Shown piece after piece: positions 15,037-23,467 of a DNA stretch of 64,000 nt. Origin of the DNA: G963422595 sp963422595. Its GTDB lineage: Bacteria; Pseudomonadota; Gammaproteobacteria; UBA4575. Each line of letters opens with the position of its first letter. The first letter of the stretch is position 1. The stretch covers positions 1,426,001-1,490,000 of the forward strand of contig OY730298.1 of the NCBI GenBank assembly GCA_963422595.1, in the 5' to 3' direction. The notes under the pieces were generated by a model, which saw nothing but the letters and a program-made list of their open reading frames with translations, was not told where the DNA came from and did no database searches. The position numbers were made by a program, and so were the translations under genes.

Positions 15037-16713
15037 TTGGCGGTGCACGGCGCCGAACTCAACATCAGCTACGGCGGTACCTCGCTCGCCGGGACGCGCG
15101 CCGTCAACGAGGATGCGTTCGCCGCGGCACCCCCCGACCGAATGAGGGGCGCGGTCGCGGTGATCGCCGATGGCGTCTCGAGCGGCGAACAGGCGGACAA
15201 GGCCAGCCAGACGACGGTGACCGAATTCATCGACGAATACCTGGCGACCCCGGAGACGTGGACCGTCAAGGCATCGGCGGCGCGCATCCTCAACGTGCTC
15301 AACCGCTGGCTCTGCCACCACGACGGGATGGCGTGCACGACGAGCGTGATGATCGCCAAGGGTCGCACCGCGCACGTCTTCCACGTCGGCGACAGCCGCG
15401 TACACCGGCTCCGGAACGGCGAATTCGAGCAGCTTACCCGCGACCACCGCAAGCAGGCGATGCTCACCAATGCCCTCGGCATGGGTCTGGACCTCGAGGT
15501 GGACTACCTGGCCGAAGACCTGGCGCCAGACGACGTCTTCGTGCTGACCACCGACGGCGTCCACGATGCGTTGCCTGCCCAGCACCTGCGCCGGCACGTC
15601 AGTTGCGCGCTCTCTGGCAACGCGACGCTGGAGAGCGTCTCCCGGACGATCGTGGACGCCGCCCTCAAGCGCGGCAGCGAAGACAACGTCAGTTGCCTGC
15701 TGGTCCGCATCGACTCGACGCCCGACGAGGACATCGACGAGGCGCACCGCCGCTTGACGCGCCAAGTGATTCCGCCGGTGTTGCGCCCCGATGCCCGCAT
15801 CGACGGCTACCGCGTGCTGCGCACGATCGCGAGTGGCACCCGCAGCCACCTGTACCTTGTCGAGGATCCATCGGGCCGTCGCCTGACCCTCAAGGCACCG
15901 TCCGAGTCGTTCGCCGAGGACGCTGTCTACCTCGACGGCTTTCTCCGTGAAGAGTGGATCGGCAAACGGATCAGTCACCCCGGCGTCATGAAGGTGCTGC
16001 CGCGTCCGGAGAGCCGCTTCCTCTATCTCGTCGCCGAACACGTCGAGGGCATGAGCCTTCGCCAGTGGATGCTCGACAATCCCCGACCCGCCATTGACGA
16101 GGTCCGCCGACTCGTCGGCGAGATCGCCAAGGCGCTACGCGCCTTCCAGCGGCTGCAAATCGTGCATCGGGACCTCAAACCCGAGAACGTGATGGTTGAC
16201 CGCGACGGCAACGCCAAGATCGTCGACTTCGGCACCGCCTACGCGCAAGGCTTCGACGAACTCGACCAAGCCGTTCGCGAGACCCACCCCGTCGGCTCGG
16301 TGGGCTACGTCGCACCCGAGTGCCTGCTCGGTCAGCCCGCGACCCACGCCGCGGACATCTACGCCCTGGGCGTCGTGGCGTACGAAATGCTCACCGGCGC
16401 GCTGCCCTACAAGCCACCGCTCGCGCGCGACGCCAAGGCTTACGTGAATCGGCCCTACACGACACTCGCCAAGGCTGGCCGCGATGATCTGCCGAGGTGG
16501 GTGGACCTGGCGCTGGCCAAGGCGATGGCGCATAACCCGCAAAGCCGCTACGAGGCCCTCTCGGAGCTCGTCACGGACCTCGCGCGGCCAAACCCGGAAC
16601 TCGTCCGCCGGGCCGAGACCGCACCCCTGCTCGAGAAGAATCCCACGCTGTTCTGGAAGCTCGTGAGCGCGACGTTGGCCGGTCTGCTGGTGCTGAGCCT
16701 CATGCTTGGTTGA
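15037..16713 (+). CDS. Bifunctional PP2C phosphatase / serine-threonine protein kinase, membrane-anchored
   Basis: 558 residues. The start may be the TTG at 15037 or the GTG at 15043. Residues 5-240 are a PP2C phosphatase (NEDAF, VIADGVSSG, VGDSRVHRL, TDGVHD, EDNVSCLL metal-site motifs). Residues 260-515 are a Hanks kinase with Lys in LTLKAP, HRDLKPENVM and DFGTAYA; the Gly-rich loop IASGTRSHLYL is degenerate. A single helix (about 538-557) anchors it. Similar fusions accompany nitrate transporter/nirB clusters in pseudomonads. It probably controls transport or reductase activity; targets are unknown. Confidence 0.88.
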   Translation: MAVHGAELNISYGGTSLAGTRAVNEDAFAAAPPDRMRGAVAVIADGVSSGEQADKASQTTVTEFIDEYLATPETWTVKASAARILNVLNRWLCHHDGMACTTSVMIAKGRTAHVFHVGDSRVHRLRNGEFEQLTRDHRKQAMLTNALGMGLDLEVDYLAEDLAPDDVFVLTTDGVHDALPAQHLRRHVSCALSGNATLESVSRTIVDAALKRGSEDNVSCLLVRIDSTPDEDIDEAHRRLTRQVIPPVLRPDARIDGYRVLRTIASGTRSHLYLVEDPSGRRLTLKAPSESFAEDAVYLDGFLREEWIGKRISHPGVMKVLPRPESRFLYLVAEHVEGMSLRQWMLDNPRPAIDEVRRLVGEIAKALRAFQRLQIVHRDLKPENVMVDRDGNAKIVDFGTAYAQGFDELDQAVRETHPVGSVGYVAPECLLGQPATHAADIYALGVVAYEMLTGALPYKPPLARDAKAYVNRPYTTLAKAGRDDLPRWVDLALAKAMAHNPQSRYEALSELVTDLARPNPELVRRAETAPLLEKNPTLFWKLVSATLAGLLVLSLMLG

Positions 16714-16736
16714 TCCAGGGCTGCGCAAGGAGACGC

Positions 16737-17138
16737 TCAGGCGCGCGAGTAGTCCACGGCGATCCAGGTCTCCGGGCGCACCGTTACGGTCAGGCCCAAC
16801 CCGGGGGTAATGGTGTCGGCGTAGTTCTTGCCTTCATCGGGCCCGAGGTACCGGGTCGCCAATTCGCGGATGTCCTCGTCCGTGCCCACTTCGATCCGCA
16901 CCACCGGACCTTTGACGGTGACATAGGCGTAGGGTGCGGACTCCCGTTGGGGACACAGCGACACCCGGGTGCCCAACGCCAGCAGTTCCGCCTTTCGGGA
17001 ATTGCGGCCGATCATCACCCGGAGGCTCCCGCCAAGCGCGTACCCGTACCAGATCGGCGCCGTAAGCGGACCCCGACCCTCACGGGCGATCGCCAGGATG
17101 CCGACCCGTACCTTGGCCAGAAAGATCTCCTTATCGTG
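16737..17138 (-). pseudogene. PPOX/pyridoxamine 5'-phosphate oxidase-like protein, N-terminally truncated
   Basis: The open frame runs from a TAA at 17139-17141 without an ATG near the expected start. VRVGILAIAREGRGPLTAPI, RVMIGRNSRKAELL and YVTVKGPVVRIE are typical of F420/FMN-binding split-barrel proteins. The short N-terminus (DKEIFLAKVRVG) lacks its first residues. A GTG at 17018 could start only a fragment. Probably a remnant at the island's right rim. Confidence 0.55.
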
Positions 17139-17153
17139 TTAGGGTCATGGCTG

Positions 17154-17473
17154 TTATGGTGACTCCTTGAGGTGCGTTGGGCGGTTCGTAGCGGCCCTCG
17201 CGATGACAGCGCAGACCGGTTCAAGAGATGTGGCGGAATCCCCGGCCAGCTCCCGTTCCGCGAAACGCTTGAGAGCGACCTCGTGGTCAAGGAGGAGCTG
17301 CACGGTGTCGCGCTCCACGATCGGCGCCTCCGCGAGCAGTTCCTGGAAATGCTTGATGGCCAGTCGGCACCGTCCGTCGCGGCCGCCAAGCGCTCGAAGA
17401 ACGCCTTGCCCCAAAGCTCGCCCTGCCACGCCTGCGTGATCCCGTCCCGATAGGCGTTCGATGCGTTGCCCAT
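17154..17473 (-). pseudogene. Possible ferritin-like protein, frameshifted
   Basis: From the ATG at 17473, one frame gives AYRDGITQAWQGELWGKAFF; after a frameshift near 17360 another gives LLLDHEVALKRFAEREL and SLEPV. Joined, they resemble a small four-helix ferritin-like family with conserved Glu/His. The assignment rests on pattern memory and is weak. Confidence 0.3.
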
Positions 17474-17485
17474 GCGTGAATAGGC

Positions 17486-17890
17486 TTGGTCCTCGCATCT
17501 CACGACGAGGAAACCCGCCTCCAAAGGAAGTACCCGCGATGGGACCAGCAGCACCGCTTCAAAGTCCAACCGTACGAGTTTATGCGATTCGTCGCGAAGA
17601 TCGGCTACGGCCTTGCCGTGGCGAACCTGGGTCTCGACTGCTTCACGCCGTTGGTCAGGAACATCATCCTCGGGCAGTCCGACGGCTACTTCAGGTGGGT
17701 TGGTTGCGACGACTCTTTGCCGCCGCCTGACGGAGAGTGGTCGAATGACGGGCAGCACCAGTTCTTCATCCATCTTTACTGCAGGGAGGTCGATCTTCAG
17801 GACCAGTGGCAATTCGCCGCCATTGAGAGGCATGGAGTCCAAGGACGCATGGAGTATTTTACCACCAGCGACCCGAACGGTCCCCCGTAG
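17486..17890 (+). pseudogene. Fragment of a hypothetical (HNH-associated?) protein
   Basis: A 134-codon frame with a TTG start and no ribosome binding site. FMRFVAKIGYGLAVANLGLD and LVRNIILGQSDGYFRWVG resemble the C-terminal half of HNH-endonuclease-type hypothetical proteins; no HNH residues are present. It overlaps the 5' end of the preceding leftward pseudogene. Probably a truncated gene brought in with the island. Confidence 0.35.
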
Positions 17891-18030
17891 CGCGTAACCA
17901 ACGCCGCCGACCGGCGCACGACAACACGCCGGTTCGCCCGCGTCTCGCTCCTAGCCGGAAGTCCTCAGCAGACCATGCCATTGACGCCGGATCATTTGGG
18001 GATGGCGCATCCTTTCGGGACCGGGCCCTA

Positions 18031-18110
18031 GTCGGCTTCGCCGACCCGAGCCCCCTTCGGGGTCTCGTCCCATGCGGTGACGGTCCCTCGCGCTTCCGCC
18101 CTCCGGGCGG
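18031..18110. repeat. Three consecutive triloop hairpins at the right end of the island
   Basis: GTCGGC-TTC-GCCGAC (18031-18045), CCCC-TTC-GGGG with an outer GAG/CTC (18048-18066), and CCGCCC-TCC-GGGCGG (18096-18110). All are compact, GC-rich and lie within 80 bp, about 50 bp before the island/phage junction. They may be terminators, REP-like elements or recombination-site hairpins. Confidence 0.5.
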
Positions 18111-18159
18111 TTAGGCCGCGCTGACAGCTCTGTAGTAGACCGACACGCCGTGGCCGGCC

Positions 18160-18255
18160 CACTTAGGCGTGGAATTTGATGCCACCACACAACTCAACAC
18201 CGCACGCAGTGAGATCAAACAGCGCGCCGAGCAGGATGCGTTTACTCAACCCTAG
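18160..18255 (+). pseudogene. 3' end of phage portal gene (DUF935, Mu gp29-like)
   Basis: The frame HLGVEFDATTQLNTARSEI ending at TAG 18253-18255 is homologous to the C-terminus of the intact portal encoded at 39728-41083 (LGVEFDAAAQLNTARQET). Everything upstream of CAC at 18160 is island sequence, so this marks a recombination junction. Confidence 0.8.
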
Positions 18256-18464
18256 CCCCGGGGCGGATAAGGATCACTGCCATAGCTATCCTTTTCTTGT
18301 ATTCTCCCATCTTGTCCATGAATATAAAGCTCCCCGCGCTGATTACGGCTAATATCACGCCCGCAATCAACGGCATCGGTCTTGCGCTCAAAATGGCGAT
18401 ATGCCTTCTCTGCACCCCCTGTTTTTATATCCCAACCGCCATTTTGGTTCGGGACCACGTGCAC
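18252..18464 (-). CDS. DUF2188 domain protein
   Basis: 70 residues, GTG start with AGAGGAG upstream. HVVPNQNGGWDIKTGGAEKA, RNQRGELYIHGQDG and KDSYGSDPYPPRG are the DUF2188 signature. These small proteins have no known function and occur in plasmids, phages and genomic islands. Its stop overlaps the stop of the portal fragment on the other strand (shared CTAG). It sits directly behind the portal gene, where the second prophage also carries an opposite-strand accessory gene. Confidence 0.75.
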   Translation of the reverse strand: MHVVPNQNGGWDIKTGGAEKAYRHFERKTDAVDCGRDISRNQRGELYIHGQDGRIQEKDSYGSDPYPPRG

Positions 18465-18498
18465 GCTTTTCTTACTCCTCTTTGCCTCCGTATTAAAA

Positions 18499-18954
18499 CA
18501 TGAGCATTCAGTATATCAGTAAGGCACTGGGCGATGGCACGCGCTGGATTGGGTTTGAGTGGCCGCTGTTTTTGCGTGGCACAGACTAGATCAAACTATC
18601 TAATCTCAATGCCCGTCTACTGGAGTGGCACATTGACGAACGAGTTACCAGCTAACCCCATTGAGACCTTAGCCCGTGAAGCGCGCGCTGGGTGGATAGC
18701 AATGGCATCGTGCGCTGGGGTGGACAGGAGTATGAGTGTGAGCGACTGCACGCATGCTGGGTTATTGCTCGCCGGCCCTTGCAATCAACACCCTGGTGTG
18801 CGAGGACGAGCAGAGTGGCGCGCAACATGTAGCCACACACTACCAGCTACACCTGTACGGGGTGGTGCGCGGCACGCCTAAAACCAAGTTAGAAAAGTTA
18901 CTTTCGGAAAACTCCTCCGAAGCCTCCTCCGGTGTGGATTTGCATGCCTTTTGA
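18499..18954 (+). pseudogene. Degenerate phage gene
   Basis: Starting MSIQYISKALGDGTRWIGFE, the frame is broken by TAG near 18587, several further stops and at least one frameshift near 18750. Recognisable pieces include NARLLEWHIDERV, NGIVRWGGQEYECERLHAC and, in another frame, YGVVRGTPKTKLEKLL. Its place before the MuB-like gene would suit a transposase C-terminus, but I cannot confirm that. Confidence 0.45.
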
Positions 18955-19026
18955 GCGCGTGCCGTCGGGGGCTTTTTACACGACAGCCCCTCACCCCAAG
19001 GTACGGGGGATAAAAACGTCATCTCA

Positions 19027-19266
19027 ATGCACCCCCGCAGTGTCGGGGCCGCAAACCTGCATAACCCGCTAGCCGCCAATACTTACGACAGTATCGAGCA
19101 GGCGATGCGTGAATTCCTGCGGATTTATCTGCACCCGCTGAGTGCGGACAATCTGGCCCTAGTCCGCCAACACCTGATTGAGCACGACCTGGCACGCATC
19201 GCGGTGCGCGATCTGGCACTCGAGTTGTCGGGGCTATTTACTCAACAGCTAGAGGCTGCCGAGTAG
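19027..19266 (+). CDS. Small phage protein of unknown function
   Basis: 79 residues, ATG start without a clear ribosome binding site. Predicted helical; no motif recognised (SIEQAMREFLRIYLHPLSAD, RDLALELSGLFTQQLEAAE). Its stop TAG overlaps the GTG start of the next small gene, placing it in a chain of overlapping early phage genes ending in the MuB-like gene. Confidence 0.5.
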   Translation: MHPRSVGAANLHNPLAANTYDSIEQAMREFLRIYLHPLSADNLALVRQHLIEHDLARIAVRDLALELSGLFTQQLEAAE

Positions 19267-19400
19267 TGCCGATACGCACGGAGGCAGCGTCATTGCTCAA
19301 CCTGGCAGCACTGTGTCAACGCTGCCATCTACGGCAAGACGCGCACCATGCGATTGTGTGCGAGCGGACAATTACAATTATTTTGAGGAGGCGCAAATGA
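19266..19400 (+). CDS. HNH-like zinc-finger fragment
   Basis: 44 residues from the GTG at 19266, overlapping the previous stop, and ending in a TGA that overlaps the MuB-like ATG. NLAALCQRCHLRQDAHHA is the second half of an HNH endonuclease motif, with the zinc-binding CxxC and downstream His. The first half is missing, so it is either a truncated HNH gene or a small zinc protein kept for translational coupling. Confidence 0.45.
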   Translation: MPIRTEAASLLNLAALCQRCHLRQDAHHAIVCERTITIILRRRK

Positions 19401-20266
19401 AAATTTTAACCCGCAAACACTTTAAATCGTCGACCGAACCCTGGGCCGGCTTGCAACTGGATACAGCCGATACGCAGCGCGTGGCAGCGATGGTTGAGGC
19501 GGCAGTACGCCATCAAGCGATGGTGTCGGTGCTCGGGGCTCGGGGCGTAGGCAAGACATGTGCTATCCGCTACGCACTGCAACGCTCCCCTGACGTGCGC
19601 GTGGTAGAACCCTTGCGTCTCACCCGCGATAAGCTGCATATGGGCGACATAGAGATTGCCCTAGTGCGGGATTTATCGAATGAATCGCCAAAACGATCTG
19701 CTGAGACACGCTCGCAGCAAGTGCAGCGGGTGCTAGGCCACAGCAGCATCAAGCAACGTATCGTGCTGATGATTGATGATGCACACATGGTGCATGGCAA
19801 TACGCTCCGCGCACTCAAACGACTGTGAGAACTCGCTTGGAATAATCGCAGCCCGCTGTTGGGTGTGGTGTTAGTCAGTCAGAAAGACAAGGCGCAAAAT
19901 ATCGCCGAGGTGCGCTTACGATCAGACTCTATATGGCTAGAGGGCATTACATCAGCCGAGGCCGATTTCGCCCTGTTAAAGGCACTGGGCGAGGTGATTG
20001 ACGATGCAGCCCGCACCACATTGGCCCAATCGCCAGTCGCGCGCAACTGACCGGATCTAATTGCCGCCGCAGATGAGTGCCTGGCCGAGGCGCGCGTGCG
20101 GGGGCTGAAGCAGGTTAACAATGAGTGTGTTGCGTTTGTGATCACTCCCCCCTTGAGGGGGAGTCAGAACGCATCGCGTTCGGGTGGGGGGAAACCCACC
20201 GACCGCGCCGTGGCCGCGCATCTCCGTGCCAAAGCGCAACCCCAGCGCGTGGCAGCAGTGAGGTAG
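19397..20266 (+). pseudogene. MuB-like transposition ATPase with two in-frame stop codons
   Basis: The ATG at 19397 follows GAGGAG. Walker A GARGVGKT, Walker B IVLMIDDAH, and the AAA features of MuB/IstB target-selection ATPases are present. TGA at 19826-19828 and at 20048-20050 interrupt a single frame that continues sensibly after each (ELAWNNRSPLLGVVLVSQKD, then PDLIAAADECLAEAR) to TAG at 20264-20266. In relatives these positions are probably Arg or Trp, so both look like point nonsense mutations. Confidence 0.75.
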
Positions 20267-20272
20267 AGCATC

Positions 20273-20720
20273 ATGTCGCAGGCGACGACCGCAGCAGGGC
20301 ACACTCCCATCACGCCAGCCCAAATACGCGCGATCCATGCCGCGTGCACGCGGCATGGTGTGGATGACGACGCGTATCGCCATCAAATCCATTTATTATT
20401 TGGCGAGCAGGCGTGGGATGCCAACAAACAACGATACACGTGCCTGCGCTTGTCGCGCGCCCAGGCCACCACATTGATCAAGGCCGTCAACCGCGGCAAG
20501 CGATATCCACCGCGCAAGCCCACATCCCCGCGGCCCGCACGTCGCAGAGCACGTGCAGGTGCTACGCCCGACAACGTGGTTGAGTTGGCTACACTGGCGC
20601 AAAAATTATCTTGGCGACCGCCCAATCCGCACAAAACAGGATGCCAGTCGTGCCATAGAAGGGCTGAAAAAAGTTAAACAGCATCGCCGGATGCGGATGG
20701 TTGATGGCAATAAAAGATAA
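20273..20720 (+). pseudogene. GemA-like (Mu gp16, DUF1018) protein, frameshifted at the 3' end
   Basis: From the ATG at 20273: ITPAQIRAIHAACTRHGVDD and RLSRAQATTLIKAVNR are typical of GemA/gp16, a phage factor affecting host gene expression. The uninterrupted frame ends at 20677, but conserved C-terminal residues (ASRAIEGLKKV) lie in another frame running to TAA at 20718-20720, indicating a frameshift near 20610-20640. Confidence 0.65.
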
Positions 20721-21018
20721 TTCAGATATGCCCTGTGTGGCGGACGAGATGGTGGCAGCCACCCAGCACCTGTTGGCCCAGCCACGATTCCGCTTACTTA
20801 GCAACGAGCACGCCTTCGATATCGCAATAGCCATATGCGATCGCATCCATAGACCCTACGGCATCTATCTACCGCACGGCGACGTCCTGCGTGCCCATCG
20901 CGCACGCCGTGGGCGGAATGAGGCGATACGCGCTGCGTTCAACGGCAGGAATTTAGACGATTTGGCAACACAGCACAACCTTTCAGTGCGACAAGTGCGC
21001 AGGATTTTACAAGCATGA
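20704..21018 (+). CDS. mor: Mor/C family phage transcription activator
   Basis: 104 residues from the ATG at 20704 (a TTG precedes it in frame). The C-terminal part IRAAFNGRNLDDLATQHNLS followed by VRQVRRIL is the helix-turn-helix of Mu Mor, which turns on middle/late promoters by contacting RNA polymerase; the N-terminal half is the dimerisation region. It follows GemA, as in Mu-like phages. No obvious late genes lie downstream, so it has no local target. Confidence 0.8.
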   Translation: MAIKDNSDMPCVADEMVAATQHLLAQPRFRLLSNEHAFDIAIAICDRIHRPYGIYLPHGDVLRAHRARRGRNEAIRAAFNGRNLDDLATQHNLSVRQVRRILQA

Positions 21019-21209
21019 TCTCAACCGCCGAGCAAAACGAGCAAAAATCCATAGTTTGACTGGGTATTATCCTCGCGCAAAGAGTTTGCGCGATTAACAC
21101 GTGTCAACCCCGACACCCTCACCGACACATCCAGCGTGCGGCACGTTTCACGTACCTGCAAATTCCCTCATTTGGAGGACAACCCGCACACAATGCTACA
21201 CTAGGCAAT

Positions 21210-21614
21210 ATGGGTGTAAACACCCCAAACCGAGCAAAACTCACGACCACCCGTATCACAAAACTCATCACCTCCGCACACACCCAACTACAAGGTGTGC
21301 ACACCGAATGCCTGCACTGGGACGTATTTATAAAACGTTACGATAGACCCTTTACCCTGTTCTACATCGACCCGCCTTATTGGGGACACGAAAACGACTA
21401 CGGCAAAGGACTATTCAGACGTGATGACTTTGTACAAATGGCCAAACAACTTAAATCCATCAAAGGCACGTTCATATTGAGCATCAATGATATTCCCGAC
21501 ATACGAACACTATTTAAAGACTTCACCATCGAGTCCATCACCACCCGCTATACCGTTAACTCAAAAGCAACCCGGCGCGCCAATGCACTGCTGATCTCAA
21601 ATCATGCCATATAA
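21210..21614 (+). pseudogene. D12-class N6-adenine DNA methyltransferase, C-terminal part only
   Basis: A 134-codon frame. FYIDPPYWGHENDYGKGLF holds the catalytic DPPY motif and FILSINDIPDIRTLF the usual following strand. The SAM-binding FxGxG motif that should precede them is absent, and the first 25 codons look unrelated. Dam-like phage methylases are about 270 residues, so half is missing; activity is unlikely. Last gene of the prophage remnant. Confidence 0.65.
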
Positions 21615-22182
21615 ACCCTGCCACTTACCTGATGACGCACAACGACTCTAATGACGCGGATGGAGCACTCAATTGCTTACATACCGATTAAAGATTATGC
21701 GCAGCCGTTTCTCGCGATTCTTGTAAAAAAGACTCGCACACTTCTACAGAAATGAATAATTATGTATCTGGGAAAAACAAAACCCGCCACAGTGGGCGGG
21801 TTGATACTTACCTTTCTTTGCATATCGACTTCAGCTTTTATAGGTTTTAATTGATGACCCAACTAGAGGAGAAAGGGTTGCCAAATGTTCGTATGCCAGG
21901 CTGATGGTTTCAGAAGTTTTTATATGGTTATTTCTTCTTTATAGCTTCTCTTTGGGTACCCGCTCTTATGAGATTCAGAGAATTAAAAACCCATTGTTCA
22001 TTAAATTACCATAGCTTTAAGCAAAGAGGTACATTAAATTATGACCCTTTATAGTTTTCTAACTTACAATCTATAAGATACAGTATATTATGTGAGAAAT
22101 ACAATCTTTATCATTATAGATTGATCTTAAATAACTAATTTTTATAGGAGAAATAAATACTCTATTATTTAAATTATCTGAT
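21615..22182. other. Intergenic region at the prophage/host junction
   Basis: No gene seen. It contains a stem-loop at 21781-21802 (AACCCGCC, loop ACAGTG, GGCGGGTT) without a following T-run, and becomes AT-rich host-like after about 21650. The phage end probably lies between 21615 and 21810. Confidence 0.45.
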
Positions 22183-22216
22183 ACAAAAAACGCCTACCTA
22201 GGTAGGCGTTTTTTGT
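22183..22216. terminator. Bidirectional terminator, perfect 34-bp palindrome
   Basis: ACAAAAAACGCCTACCT at 22183 is followed immediately by its exact reverse complement, giving a GC stem flanked by A- and T-runs on both strands. It would end the leftward DUF1097 transcript and any rightward prophage read-through. Confidence 0.85.
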
Positions 22217-22254
22217 ATATTGTTTTGTATAATTAAAGCTACATATTTTATCAA

Positions 22255-22776
22255 TTACTTTCCAGACGTTAGTGCATCTCCGACTTTACTGGAAATCATC
22301 CCTAGAATCGCACCAGCTATAAGTGAGATCACAATAACGATCAATGCATTGTTGCTACCAGAGGTTAGGGAACTAACTGACAATGCATCCTTGGTTTGGA
22401 GTGCGTAGCCTGCGACACTTGCATATCCCAAAACACTGGCTGGTATTGAAGAAAATATTTCAATATGCGCCAACAAACACATCACAAAGACTGTTACAGC
22501 GACCACAATTCCTGCCCAAATAGGTAGAGTAAGCGTATCTGCTAAAGGAATCCCGAGAATAATTAATAATGCAATCCACGCAATTACTGCGCCTAATACA
22601 TTACAAACAATTGTATTTTGTAATGCTTTTCCATCCCCACCAATTGCAAAGAAACATGCCCATGCAATGAATACAGCCCAAATTACAGCTATTGCTCCTA
22701 GCGGCCCGATACATAAAGCTGCCGCAATACCACCCAAAACACCTATACTTATTGATAATGCTACAAGACTTGACAT
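22255..22776 (-). CDS. DUF1097 family inner membrane protein
   Basis: 173 residues with five or six hydrophobic helices. SIGVLGGIAAALCIGPLGA, AVFIAWACFFAIGGDG and IFSSIPASVLGYASVAGYAL match DUF1097 (E. coli YcdZ-like). The function is unknown; channel or transporter roles have been suggested by topology only. Isolated gene with a ribosome binding site (GGGAGGAAT) before the ATG. Confidence 0.75.
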   Translation of the reverse strand: MSSLVALSISIGVLGGIAAALCIGPLGAIAVIWAVFIAWACFFAIGGDGKALQNTIVCNVLGAVIAWIALLIILGIPLADTLTLPIWAGIVVAVTVFVMCLLAHIEIFSSIPASVLGYASVAGYALQTKDALSVSSLTSGSNNALIVIVISLIAGAILGMISSKVGDALTSGK

Positions 22777-22950
22777 AATTTATTCCTCCCGTTCTACATA
22801 ATGTAGATTTATATGACCTAGCTTTACCTCTCGGCAAGCCAAGCTTTTTTCGTATACTGCACTATATACCATATACTAAATTTATACAGGTTAAATTTTA
22901 AGTCGCTAAGCTTATTGTTTATTTTACTTTACAGCCCATTACACATGAGT

Positions 22951-23039
22951 TGGTGCCCAGGGCCGGACTCGAACCGGCATGGAGGTTAAGCTCCGAGGGA
23001 TTTTAAGTCCCTTGCGTCTACCAATTTCGCCACCTGGGC
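22951..23039 (-). tRNA. leuZ: tRNA-Leu (UAA)
   Basis: Reads GCCCAGGTGGCG at the 5' end (23039), anticodon UAA within GACTTAAAATC, a long variable arm, GGTTCGAGTCC and an encoded CCA at 22951-22953. It forms the Gly-Cys-Leu tRNA cluster downstream of pgsA known from many proteobacteria. Confidence 0.95.
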
Positions 23040-23048
23040 TATTAAATA

Positions 23049-23122
23049 TGGAGGCTAGGACCGGAATCGAACCGGTATCCACGGCTTTGCAGGCCGCTGC
23101 ATAACCACTCTGCCACCTAGCC
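23049..23122 (-). tRNA. cysT: tRNA-Cys (GCA)
   Basis: 5' GGCTAGGTGGCAGAGTGG, anticodon GCA in CCTGCAAAG, GGTTCGATTCC T-loop, and encoded CCA at 23049-23051. It is separated from tRNA-Leu by 9 nt, so the two are co-transcribed. Confidence 0.95.
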
Positions 23123-23467
23123 CGCTTAGCTTAATCGTTAAAGCTTCAAAACTCTGGCAAGGGAGTTCAATATATAGCACATTTAATTTTCATCAATTTT
23201 ATTCCCAGCCAGTGTGTTTACGAATGAGCCAGACATATCCGGATATGTCTACTACTCATCTGTTGCTGCTAAAATGATCTTTCAGAATTTTGTCAACCTT
23301 CTATCAATCGGTGGTGGCTGTAAATATCAGCAATTTAATAATAATGTTAAGTTCCTGGTAAGGATTACATATGTATACACAAAAAGATTGATATAATGTT
23401 TTACTATATCCAAAGTAGTTACAGACTTTTATAAAGGTTTGCGGAATGAAAATAAATGGTACGTAAG
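23123..23467. other. Spacer between tRNA-Cys and tRNA-Gly
   Basis: 345 bp of AT-rich sequence without a supported gene. This spacer is normally short in this tRNA cluster. Confidence 0.4.

Larger units (their letters stand above)
5701..18160. mobile_element. GC-rich foreign island carrying nitrate assimilation genes
   Basis: Base composition jumps abruptly near 5700 from AT-rich host DNA to very GC-rich DNA and falls again near 18160. Codon third positions switch to G/C throughout. The rims hold only broken genes: an AAA/nuclease pseudogene on the left, and PPOX, ferritin-like and HNH fragments on the right. The right edge abuts a phage portal gene fragment. The hexamer TTAGGC occurs at both edges (5697-5702 and 18163-18168), which may be microhomology or chance. 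No integrase or att site is visible, so the transfer mechanism is unknown. Confidence 0.8.
18160..21614. mobile_element. Decayed Mu-like prophage remnant (early region plus portal fragment)
   Basis: It holds the last codons of a DUF935 portal gene, a DUF2188 gene, a MuB-like ATPase, GemA and Mor (in Mu-like order) and a D12 methylase fragment. Base composition is intermediate between host and island. No integrase-type module is seen. The portal end differs from that of the second prophage (NTARSEIKQRAEQD versus NTARQETQQRAGND), so this was a distinct but related phage. Limits are approximate. Confidence 0.75.

Noticed and set aside
5697..18168. TTAGGC at both island edges as a target-site duplication
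   Set aside because: The right copy is native to the portal reading frame (LG codons), and six bases is too short to distinguish from chance without an intact empty site.
19826..20050. TGA recoding (selenocysteine or Trp) in the MuB-like gene
   Set aside because: Other genes in the window, host and phage, end normally at TGA and use TGG for Trp; neighbouring phage genes are also broken; no SECIS-like hairpin noticed.
21781..21802. A rho-independent terminator
   Set aside because: The stem is strong but has no T-run on either side, so it is recorded only within the intergenic entry.
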